Shown in pieces: positions 1 through 5,312 of a DNA stretch of 14,607 nt. Numbering within the stretch: the stretch's first letter is position 1; the number at the start of each line of letters is the position of its first letter. Source of the DNA: Campylobacterales bacterium (GTDB lineage Bacteria; Campylobacterota; Campylobacteria; Campylobacterales; JACAEZ01). Below the pieces are notes generated by a model that saw only the letters and a list, made by a program, of their open reading frames with translations, was not told where the DNA came from and searched no databases. The translations under genes were made by a program, and so were the position numbers. Location of the stretch: positions 1 through 14,607 of the forward strand of contig JACAEZ010000069.1 of NCBI GenBank assembly GCA_013388565.1, written 5' to 3'.

Positions 1-1
1 A

Positions 2-82
2 ACTATATCTAACAGTAGTTCTTCAAGTTCAATAACTTCTAGTGTAAATAGTTCATCAAATTTACCAAATTTTGGTGGATAG
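2..82 (+). CDS. C-terminal end of a Ser-rich protein (5' partial)
   Basis: The frame from base 2 is open to the edge and stops at TAG 80-82. It reads TISNSSSSSSITSSVNSSSN and ends LPNFGG. Only the last 26 residues are present, so no function can be given. The serine runs match those in the next gene, which starts 22 nt downstream on the same strand, so the two are probably neighbours in one transcript and may be paralogous envelope proteins. The Ser-rich stretch is probably a flexible linker or tail. Confidence 0.6.
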   Translation, partial: TISNSSSSSSITSSVNSSSNLPNFGG

Positions 83-104
83 AAAAAATATTAAAAGGGT
101 TCTT

Positions 105-1319
105 ATGAAAAAAATATCTATAACTATATCTATAATATCATCAATGTTTATAATAGGTTGTGGAGGAAGTGGTACTACATCTATAGAACTTTCTTCGCAA
201 ACTGGCATAGGTTATTTAGTAGATTCTCCAATAAGTGGATTTGATTACATTTGTGGCAAAAAAACAGGAACAACTGATACAAATGGTAAATTTGAATTTG
301 AAGTTGGACAAAATTGTATATTCTATGCTGGATATATTAATTTTATAGCTCCATCATCTCTATTTCAAAATAAAAATAGTAGATATATAACTCCTTATGA
401 TATTTATGATGATAATACAACTGTAATAAATTTAGCAAGAACTATGCAAACACTAGATAGCGATAGTAATCCAGCTAATGGAATAACAATAACTACAGAT
501 ATAAAATCAAAAACAATTCCTATATTATTTAATGATAATTCACAGTTTACTATACAATTAAATCAATTAGCAACAAATTTATCTAAAACAGCAGTTACTG
601 AAACCATAGCTCAAGCACATTTAAATCAAACAATGGCTTCATTGCCACAAATTCCAAATGTATCAAGTAGTAGTTCAAGTTTAAGTATAACAATTTTAGC
701 TCCAAATATTCAAAATTTAGTAAATTCAGGTGCATCAGCTTCAAACATTGCACTATTAACAGGTGTTAATAGTATAAATGGACTTAATATGTTTACTGAT
801 TTAAGTGTTGCAAAATTAGAAAAAATAGTAACACTATTAATAAATGCAGGATATAAAAATGCTTTAATAAGTGCTATAAATAGTTATCAATTAAAAAGCA
901 AACGAGCAATGACACAAGCACAATGTGAAAGTATTGCAGGAAATCCACCACCATTACCAAGTGATTTTTCATATCCTTACTATTGTGAGTGTTTATCTAC
1001 ATTTTCATCTTTATTTCCATCAAATGCAACATGTCAAGATAACATTAACTCTTCAACAGCATCAAGCAGTAGTATAAGTAGCACAACAACATCATCATCA
1101 TCAAGTCAAGCAAGTAGTAGTTCGTATAGCAGTATATCATCATCTATTTCTATCGCAAATGTGTTAAATCTTACAACATTTATAGCATTAGCAAAAACTG
1201 TAACTACAAACCAACAAATTATCAATATAATAGACCAAATATCAATTTTTAATGGCTCTATTTCAGAACTTTCTAGTAGTTTTGATACTATTATAGAGAG
1301 TTATAAAAACACATTATGA
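105..1319 (+). CDS. Ser-rich lipoprotein, function unknown
   Basis: A predicted 404-aa surface or periplasmic lipoprotein. I place the start at ATG 105, not at the upstream ATG 72. From 105 the protein begins with a classical lipoprotein signal, MKKISITISIISSMFIIGC, with the lipobox cysteine at residue 19, and AAAAGGG (94-99) is a fair ribosome binding site. Residues about 36-75 (VDSPISGFDYICG, then TDTNGKFEF) look like the small beta-sandwich repeat common in bacterial surface lipoproteins. The segment LARTMQTLDSDSNPANGI (about 110-127) is a recurrent motif in this type of protein. A serine/threonine-rich linker spans about 316-349. Several cysteines (AQCES, YYCECL, ATCQD) could form disulfides. 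The gene overlaps the next one by ATGA, so translation is probably coupled to the SPOR protein. I do not recognise a named family, and the binding partner is unknown. Confidence 0.8.
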   Translation: MKKISITISIISSMFIIGCGGSGTTSIELSSQTGIGYLVDSPISGFDYICGKKTGTTDTNGKFEFEVGQNCIFYAGYINFIAPSSLFQNKNSRYITPYDIYDDNTTVINLARTMQTLDSDSNPANGITITTDIKSKTIPILFNDNSQFTIQLNQLATNLSKTAVTETIAQAHLNQTMASLPQIPNVSSSSSSLSITILAPNIQNLVNSGASASNIALLTGVNSINGLNMFTDLSVAKLEKIVTLLINAGYKNALISAINSYQLKSKRAMTQAQCESIAGNPPPLPSDFSYPYYCECLSTFSSLFPSNATCQDNINSSTASSSSISSTTTSSSSSQASSSSYSSISSSISIANVLNLTTFIALAKTVTTNQQIINIIDQISIFNGSISELSSSFDTIIESYKNTL

Positions 1320-2467
1320 AAAAGCTACTTCTTTTTATAATATCTTTTTCATTTTTATCAGCTAGTGAATATTATGGTATTCAAGTTGGAGCATTCAAAA
1401 ATGATAATTTTAAACATAATGGAATGTTAGATAACATAAAAAAACATAATTTAGAGTATAAAGTTATTGAAAAAGATGGATATTATAAACTAATAGTTGG
1501 TAATTACAAAAATCAAGATGAAGCTAGAACATATATTCAAACAATATATGAACATGTTGGTCAAAAAGGGTTTGTTGTAAAAGTAAAAGAGATAGAAGAT
1601 ATTAAAATACAAAAAGAAATTGTATCTAATAGTAATATTCAAAATATTAACCAACAAAATTATATAGCAAAAGAACAAAATGTCGAAAACGATGATAGTT
1701 TGTACTATATACAAGTTTTAACTGTTTCTAATCAAGAAGATATTGAAAGTGCATTAATAGAATCTATTTATGCGAGAGGATATAAATATAAGATTGTTTA
1801 TGACAATAATATGTATAAATTGATTATAGGACCTTTTAATTCAAAAAATAGTGCTATTGAACCTTTATATGATATAAAAAGTTCAATAGCAGAAGAGGCT
1901 AAATTAATAAAAGAGATACCAACTACTACAGTATATAAAGAAAATAATCAACCAAAAACAGAAAAACAGACAAATATTATAAAAAACTTGGACAGAAAAT
2001 ATTATGCAGGTGGATTAGTTGGACTCCAAACAAATAACTATACAGTTAATGGAGTAAATGCAAAAAACTCTCTAATTGGTGGGGTTAAAGGAGGTTTTAG
2101 ATTGAATGACAATCTATCTTTAGAAGGAAGTTTACTATTTTCAAATCCTGCTACATTTAATATAAATAGTCAAACAGCTCCTTTGCAAGTAAAATTTGAA
2201 ACAAACCCTATCTTAAATTTAGGTATAAAATATAGATATGAGATGTTAAAAGAGCTATATGGCTATACAAACGGTGGAGCTTCTATAACAAAACAAAATG
2301 TTTCTATAACAAATAATACAAATACAGATGAAATAGTTGTAAATCCTTATGCAGGTGTTGGAGCTGAATACTCTTTAGATAAAGCATTTTTATTTGGCAT
2401 TGGTTATGATAGAGTATTTGGATTAGATTTAAATAATTTTTTATTTTCTATAAATTACAATTTTTAA
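1316..2467 (+). CDS. Double SPOR-domain outer-membrane beta-barrel protein
   Basis: A 383-aa secreted protein with an N-terminal signal peptide (MKKLLLFIISFSFLSAS, cleavage near residue 17). Residues about 18-92 (YYGIQVGAFKN ... YKLIVGNYKNQDEA) and about 128-200 (YYIQVLTVSNQ ... YKLIIGPFNSK) are two SPOR domains, a fold that in well-studied members binds denuded peptidoglycan glycans. After a short polar linker, residues about 228-383 alternate polar and hydrophobic residues (YYAGGLVGLQT, GGVKGGFRL, GVGAEYSL, FGIGYDRVFG) and end in phenylalanine (SINYNF), as expected for a small OmpA/OmpX-like eight-stranded barrel. The protein could therefore tie the outer membrane to peptidoglycan. Its start overlaps the stop of the lipoprotein gene (ATGA). 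SPOR domains fused to a barrel are unusual compared with the common inner-membrane SPOR proteins. The domain calls are from visible motifs. Confidence 0.8.
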   Translation: MKKLLLFIISFSFLSASEYYGIQVGAFKNDNFKHNGMLDNIKKHNLEYKVIEKDGYYKLIVGNYKNQDEARTYIQTIYEHVGQKGFVVKVKEIEDIKIQKEIVSNSNIQNINQQNYIAKEQNVENDDSLYYIQVLTVSNQEDIESALIESIYARGYKYKIVYDNNMYKLIIGPFNSKNSAIEPLYDIKSSIAEEAKLIKEIPTTTVYKENNQPKTEKQTNIIKNLDRKYYAGGLVGLQTNNYTVNGVNAKNSLIGGVKGGFRLNDNLSLEGSLLFSNPATFNINSQTAPLQVKFETNPILNLGIKYRYEMLKELYGYTNGGASITKQNVSITNNTNTDEIVVNPYAGVGAEYSLDKAFLFGIGYDRVFGLDLNNFLFSINYNF

Positions 2468-2474
2468 ATCTAAT

Positions 2475-2508
2475 TTAAGATTACTTTCCGTACGACAAGT
2501 AATCTTAA
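2475..2508. terminator. Inverted repeat between convergent genes, possible bidirectional terminator
   Basis: Perfect 12-bp arms TTAAGATTACTT (2475-2486) and AAGTAATCTTAA (2497-2508) enclose a 10-nt loop. The repeat lies between the stop of the SPOR-barrel gene on + and the stop of parB on -, and overlaps the parB stop codon. A clear T-run is missing on both sides, so it is a weak intrinsic terminator at best, though its position suits a shared 3' end. Confidence 0.5.
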
Positions 2509-3323
2509 CTGTTTCTTAATTCATTTAATATTTGTTCCAACTCTTTTATGACAGTTTCTCTATTCTCTAAATTATTTATATCTATTCTTATATTAAATAT
2601 ACCATTTTTTTTACTACATTTAAAACAATCTATTTGTTTATTTTCATATTGTTTTATGTAATTTAATGCCTCTATTTCGCTTAAATCAAAAATTTCAAAA
2701 AATAGTTTTGTTTTTAAATTATCTTCAATTTTCATGTTTGATAATTTTGATAACACATTTATCTTTTTATACTCTCTTTTTTTAGCTTCTGAAATTATCT
2801 CGTTTGGCAGTTTTAAAAGTGACAATATCTTAGATATATGGCTTATACTTTTACCAAGACTTAAAGCTATCTCTTCATGAGTTGTAAATATCCCATTTTC
2901 TATTAGTGAGTTGTAAGAGAGAGCTAATTCCAATGGGTGTAAATCTTTTCTTTGCAAATTTTCAACTATCACTATTGTACTTAACTCTTTTTTTGAGTAC
3001 TCTCTTATTATTGCTGGTATTGAAGAAAATCCAAGTTTTTTATATGCGGTATATCTCCTATGCCCTGCTACTATAATATATCTATTTGTGTTATCTGGAT
3101 TTTCTGCTACTATTATTGGTTGAGCCAATCCTTGTGATTTTATAGATTCTGCTAACTCTAATACCTCACTTTCATCTATTTCAAGTCGTGGTTGATAAGG
3201 ATTGTTATCTAAAATAGAAAGTTCTACCTCTCTTACCATCTCTTTGCTTATATTTAGTGCAACTCTGCTTTTACTACTCTCTTTAAACTCTTCAACTATC
3301 GTTTTATCAAATTTCTTTGTCAT
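2505..3323 (-). CDS. parB: ParB-family partition protein
   Basis: A 272-aa ParB/Spo0J-family protein, the DNA-binding CTPase clamp that loads at parS for replicon segregation. Residues about 33-120 form the ParB N-terminal nuclease-like domain: NNPYQPR at 40-46, then the CTP-binding segment AGHRRYTAYKKLG at 86-98. ENLQRKDLHPLE (121-132) is the second conserved CTP-contact motif. A helix-turn-helix follows (THEEIALSLGKSISHISKIL, 148-167). The C-terminal dimerisation part is lysine-rich and holds a lone CFKC pair (233-236), which could bind metal across a dimer. The start ATG has AAAGG six bases upstream. parB lies downstream of parA on the same strand, but a 239-nt gap separates them, so it may have its own promoter. 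The ParA type and the gap suggest a plasmid or integrated element rather than the chromosomal soj-spo0J pair. I saw no canonical parS. Confidence 0.88.
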   Translation of the reverse strand: MTKKFDKTIVEEFKESSKSRVALNISKEMVREVELSILDNNPYQPRLEIDESEVLELAESIKSQGLAQPIIVAENPDNTNRYIIVAGHRRYTAYKKLGFSSIPAIIREYSKKELSTIVIVENLQRKDLHPLELALSYNSLIENGIFTTHEEIALSLGKSISHISKILSLLKLPNEIISEAKKREYKKINVLSKLSNMKIEDNLKTKLFFEIFDLSEIEALNYIKQYENKQIDCFKCSKKNGIFNIRIDINNLENRETVIKELEQILNELRNS

Positions 3324-3342
3324 GATTTACCTTTTAAAAATT

Positions 3343-3353
3343 TATGATAAAAT
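3343..3353. promoter_or_regulatory. Overlapping divergent -10 elements: + strand spacer RNA and - strand parB
   Basis: On the + strand TATGATAAAAT gives two overlapping -10-like hexamers (TATGAT 3343-3348, TAAAAT 3348-3353) that would start a transcript near 3360, just before the structured spacer RNA. On the opposite strand the same stretch reads through TATTTTATCATAAAT, a plausible -10 region for parB. There is no good -35, which is normal for Campylobacterota sigma-70 promoters. Position and base composition are the only evidence. Confidence 0.35.
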
Positions 3354-3367
3354 ATCACTGTTAGAAC

Positions 3368-3412
3368 ATGTGCGACTATATTGTTGATGGAGCGGATAAA
3401 GGTTGGGAGTAA
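3368..3412 (+). CDS. Possible 14-aa leader peptide
   Basis: A short ORF reads MCDYIVDGADKGWE and stops at TAA 3410-3412. Its stop falls in the loop of the intrinsic terminator at 3402-3430, and its codons cover the 5' arm of the long hairpin. A ribosome on this ORF would disrupt the hairpin, which is the geometry of an attenuation leader. It has no Shine-Dalgarno and the ATG would be only about 8 nt from the inferred transcript start. An ORF this short can arise by chance. Confidence 0.2.
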   Translation: MCDYIVDGADKGWE

Positions 3413-3464
3413 TTAACCCAACTTTTTTTTGTCCGCTCTTAAAACAATATAGGAGGTAAGTCGC
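3372..3464 (+). ncRNA. Long structured leader RNA hairpin with SD in a bulge
   Basis: Four nested perfect stems: GCGAC 3372-3376 with GTCGC 3460-3464; TATATTGTT 3377-3385 with AACAATATA 3443-3451; GAGCGGA 3390-3396 with TCCGCTC 3432-3438; GTTGGG 3402-3407 with CCCAAC 3417-3422. The innermost stem is followed by eight Ts. The Shine-Dalgarno AGGAGG (3451-3456) sits in the bulge between the two outermost stems, so folding would limit ribosome access to the small ORF at 3466. Likely products are a short RNA of about 70 nt ending near 3430 and a read-through mRNA. Hiding the SD in a stable 5' fold is typical of type I toxin mRNAs. The stems are seen directly. The regulatory role is inferred. Confidence 0.6.
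3402..3430 (+). terminator. Intrinsic terminator inside the parA-parB spacer
   Basis: GTTGGG and CCCAAC form a perfect 6-bp stem with a 9-nt loop (AGTAATTAA), directly followed by T8 at 3423-3430. This is the best intrinsic terminator in the window and points to a + strand transcript that starts in the spacer. The opposite strand has no matching T-run. Confidence 0.75.
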
Positions 3465-3465
3465 G

Positions 3466-3522
3466 ATAAAAGTTATAACAATCTTTTTCTTAGTGGCTAT
3501 TGTAATAACTATAGCTTATTAA
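3466..3522 (+). CDS. Ibs-like hydrophobic small peptide with ATA start (candidate type I toxin)
   Basis: An 18-codon ORF reads (M)KVITIFFLVAIVITIAY and stops at TAA 3520-3522. It is preceded by a full Shine-Dalgarno AGGAGG (3451-3456) with a 9-nt spacer, but the codon at the expected start is ATA, not ATG, and no ATG/GTG/TTG lies nearby in frame. Length, a single hydrophobic stretch, the early lysine and the final Ala-Tyr recall the E. coli Ibs membrane toxins (18-19 aa, KxVII...SAY type), which are silenced by Sib antisense RNAs. The upstream fold that traps the SD and the terminator downstream also fit a type I toxin mRNA. ATA may be a rare weak start or a mutated ATG that disarms the gene. 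Homology over 18 hydrophobic residues is weak evidence alone. The context carries most of the weight. Confidence 0.45.
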   Translation: MKVITIFFLVAIVITIAY

Positions 3523-3565
3523 GCACGATTAAGAGGAGTTTATCTCCCCCTCCAATAAGTTTTTA
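3515..3565 (+). terminator. Terminator after the small hydrophobic ORF
   Basis: CTTATT (3515-3520) pairs with AATAAG (3554-3559), and an inner GAGGAG-type arm (about 3533-3538) pairs with the CTCCCCCTC segment. A T5 run follows at 3560-3564. It overlaps the stop of the ORF on its 5' side and the parA stop codon on its 3' side. The T-run lies only on the + strand side, so it ends the + strand RNA rather than parA. Confidence 0.5.
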
Positions 3566-4594
3566 ATCTTCTTTTATTATTCCATTTTTCACCAAATAAT
3601 CAAATGCAATTTTAAGTATCTCACCACCTATTTTAAACCCCATATCGCACTCTTGTTTGTACTCAAATATCGGTATATGAAATGCTTGACTTTCAGACAT
3701 TGTTAAAAGTTTTGGAATAAAATATAAATTATCAATTCCCGCTTTAAAAGATAACTCAACAAGTACATCTTTATAATGTTTATTCAAATTTGTATTCTCT
3801 ATCTTATTTATCACAAGTCCAAAAATATTAAAATCTTTAGAATCTTTCAAATCTATCATCTCATTTTTATAAAGCTCTAATTGCTCCAAAAGTGTTTTAA
3901 ATCCTCTTGCAGGAAACTCTTCAGGAATTGCTATCAATAAAATATCATCTGAACAATTTAGTGCCATTTGTGTATAAAGCCCAACAGTAGGAGGTGTGTC
4001 GATGATTATAAAATCATAAAACTCCTCTATCAATTTCAATGTCCTATTTAGTCTAGTTTCAGGTGTTGTTTTTGTTCTAAGTGACTCTATTTCTATACCC
4101 AAATCTATAGATGATGGCAAAATATCATACTTTACATTTTCAAACTCAACTGTTGAAATAGAGTTCAAAACAACATCTTTAGTAACAAGCTCTCTATTTT
4201 CTTTATGAAGCCTCATGATATCTGCTATTGTAGGTTTATTTGATAGTATATTTTGGGATAAAAAATTTTCAGATAGATTTGCTTGTGGGTCAAAATCTAC
4301 AATCAATATCCTAGCTTTTTTAGAGCTTATCAACGATAAACTACTAGCAAAATTAATAGCCAAAGAACTTTTTCCAACACCACCTTTGTTTTGAATAATA
4401 CTGATAACTTTACAATCATGAAACTCTATTTTTTGAGGGTTTATATGTAAAAAATCAGATGGAATAAAATGTTTTTTTAACTTTTTTGTTTGAAATGTAA
4501 GTGATACCATGGTTTTATTTTCTACTCGCTGAAGTATTGTAGCTCGTGAGATATTAAGTCTATTTGCAGCTACATTAGTATTTAACAATTCCAA
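3563..4594 (-). CDS. parA: ParA-family partition ATPase with N-terminal helix-turn-helix
   Basis: A 343-aa ParA/MinD-superfamily ATPase that would move ParB-bound DNA over the nucleoid. Residues 1-25 (NVAANRLNISRATILQRVEN) form a MerR/excisionase-like helix-turn-helix, as in plasmid type Ia ParA proteins that repress their own operon. The deviant Walker A box KGGVGKS is at 70-76, VDFDPQAN at 99-106 is Walker A', and IIIDTPP at 196-202 is Walker B. The length exceeds that of chromosomal Soj (about 260 aa) because of the extra N-terminal part. The start is TTG 4594-4592, supported by AGGAG six bases upstream. There is no nearby in-frame ATG. A TATAAT on the - strand at 4647-4642 is a good -10. 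parB follows after a 239-nt spacer that carries an opposing small gene. Confidence 0.9.
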   Translation of the reverse strand: MELLNTNVAANRLNISRATILQRVENKTMVSLTFQTKKLKKHFIPSDFLHINPQKIEFHDCKVISIIQNKGGVGKSSLAINFASSLSLISSKKARILIVDFDPQANLSENFLSQNILSNKPTIADIMRLHKENRELVTKDVVLNSISTVEFENVKYDILPSSIDLGIEIESLRTKTTPETRLNRTLKLIEEFYDFIIIDTPPTVGLYTQMALNCSDDILLIAIPEEFPARGFKTLLEQLELYKNEMIDLKDSKDFNIFGLVINKIENTNLNKHYKDVLVELSFKAGIDNLYFIPKLLTMSESQAFHIPIFEYKQECDMGFKIGGEILKIAFDYLVKNGIIKED

Positions 4595-4641
4595 TATTTT
4601 CTCCTATTTTGTAATTATTTTATCTAACTTTACGATGAAAA

Positions 4642-4647
4642 ATTATA
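4642..4647 (-). promoter_or_regulatory. -10 element of parA promoter
   Basis: A perfect TATAAT on the - strand, about 50 nt upstream of the parA TTG start. There is no recognisable -35. The HTH of ParA suggests autorepression near this site. Confidence 0.45.
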
Positions 4648-4672
4648 TCATAAATTAACAAAACTAGTTTTA

Positions 4673-4725
4673 AGCCAACAAAAATAGATAAATGGATAAA
4701 ATCAAAACCTTTAAGTTTTTTGGCT
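4673..4725 (+). promoter_or_regulatory. Antitoxin-toxin promoter with flanking inverted repeat
   Basis: TAAAAT at 4697-4702 is a -10-like hexamer, giving a leader of about 30 nt before the antitoxin ATG. AGCCAA (4673-4678) and TTGGCT (4720-4725) are inverted arms on either side of it and could be operator half-sites for autoregulation by the antitoxin-toxin complex. The arms are short and 41 nt apart, so this may be chance. Confidence 0.25.
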
Positions 4726-4739
4726 AAAAAAGGAAAAAT

Positions 4740-4982
4740 ATGCAAATATGTTTGGATATAGATTCATCTTTACAAAAAAATTTTAAAGAGATTGGCATTG
4801 AACCAATAGAGGCTATTAAAGAGTTTTTCAACTACATTAAAAGTTTTAAAGAGTTACCATTTAAAACCCCAAATGATGAGACATTAAATGCAATACATGA
4901 AGCTGAAAATGGTATTAATATGCAACAAATTAGCTTTGATGAGCTAATCGCTGAAGCTAAAAATAAAATATCAAAACGATAA
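4740..4982 (+). CDS. dinJ: RelB/DinJ-type antitoxin
   Basis: An 80-aa protein that fits the DinJ/RelB antitoxins, which bind DNA as ribbon-helix-helix dimers and block a YafQ/RelE-type mRNA interferase. The N-terminus (MQICLDIDSSLQKNFKEIGI) suits a ribbon-helix-helix. The middle segment LPFKTPNDETLNAIHEAENG matches the DinJ pattern LPF-x2-PN-x2-T-x2-AI-x-E-x-E-x-G. The C-terminal helix (SFDELIAEAKNKI) would wrap the toxin. AAGGA lies 6-7 nt before the ATG. The frame overlaps the toxin gene. The last three residues (SKR) look like an extension: if base 4972 were G, the gene would end ...NKI with TGA inside a classic ATGA overlap. Confidence 0.8.
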   Translation: MQICLDIDSSLQKNFKEIGIEPIEAIKEFFNYIKSFKELPFKTPNDETLNAIHEAENGINMQQISFDELIAEAKNKISKR

Positions 4983-5248
4983 TTGAAAGGCATAAGCTAT
5001 TTGTAAAAGATTTTTTAAAAATCAAATTTACAGATGAACATTTTGCAAAATTTGTAAAATATATCTCTTTATTGAGTGATGGTAAAAATTTACCTATTGA
5101 GGCCAAAGAACATCCTCTTGTAGGTGAATTTTTAGGATATAGAGAGTTTCATATAGGCGGTGATTTATTGGTAATTTATAAGATTGAAGATAATTGTTTA
5201 AAACTTATTAGAATTGGTACACATTCGGCATTGTTTAAAAAGTTTTAA
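4970..5248 (+). CDS. yafQ: YafQ-type mRNA interferase toxin lacking a standard start codon
   Basis: The frame translates to 92 residues, the same length as E. coli YafQ, a ribosome-dependent endoribonuclease that cuts mRNA during translation. From ATC at 4970 the N-terminus would be (M)KTIIERHKLFVKDF, the usual start for this family. Active-site residues align by position with E. coli YafQ (His50, His63, Asp67, His87, Phe91): His48, His61, Asp65, His85 and Phe89, within KEHPLVGEFLGYREFHI and RIGTHSALF. Trp68 is replaced by Leu66. The fold is intact to the stop. However, no ATG, GTG or TTG exists near the N-terminus, as an in-frame TAA at 4964 closes the frame and the codons run AAT ATC AAA ACG ATA ATT. 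It is either translated weakly from ATC by coupling to the antitoxin, or silenced by one substitution. Confidence 0.75.
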   Translation: MKTIIERHKLFVKDFLKIKFTDEHFAKFVKYISLLSDGKNLPIEAKEHPLVGEFLGYREFHIGGDLLVIYKIEDNCLKLIRIGTHSALFKKF

Positions 5249-5276
5249 ATTTATTAGATACAAATATTGTTAAGAA

Positions 5277-5282
5277 TATAAT
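5277..5282 (+). promoter_or_regulatory. -10 element of metK promoter
   Basis: A perfect TATAAT 30 nt upstream of the metK ATG. The leader is too short for a riboswitch. AAAGGAC (5303-5309) is the ribosome binding site. Confidence 0.5.
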
Positions 5283-5312
5283 TCATTTCAAAAACATAAA
5301 AAAAGGACAAAT

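Noticed and set aside
72..104. Upstream in-frame ATG for the Ser-rich lipoprotein
   Set aside because: It would put 11 charged residues (MVDRKNIKRVL) ahead of a perfect lipoprotein signal and overlaps the end of the previous gene. ATG 105 has a better ribosome binding site.
1490..1714. - strand ORF of 74 codons
   Set aside because: Phe/Tyr/Ile-rich shadow of the SPOR gene in an AT-rich genome, with no ribosome site.
2604..2611. Poly-T/A8 tract in parB as a phase-variation switch
   Set aside because: Eight A/T bases are common in this AT-rich sequence and the frame is intact. Phase-variable tracts in this phylum are usually G/C runs, and none is present.
3202..3387. + strand ORF of 61 codons
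   Set aside because: Lies mostly antisense to the well-supported start of parB and runs through its promoter. No family features.
3372..3464. Integron attC-like site or plasmid centromere as explanation of the long hairpin
   Set aside because: No attC core sites, no iterated repeats and no parS-like palindromes. The T8 terminator and AGGAGG point to an RNA gene instead.
2505..5248. Canonical chromosomal parS (TGTTTCACGTGAAACA-like)
   Set aside because: No match or near-match seen in the parAB region.
5249..5312. SAM riboswitch ahead of metK
   Set aside because: Only 64 nt lie between the toxin stop and metK, with a -10 at 5277, leaving a leader too short and without paired arms.
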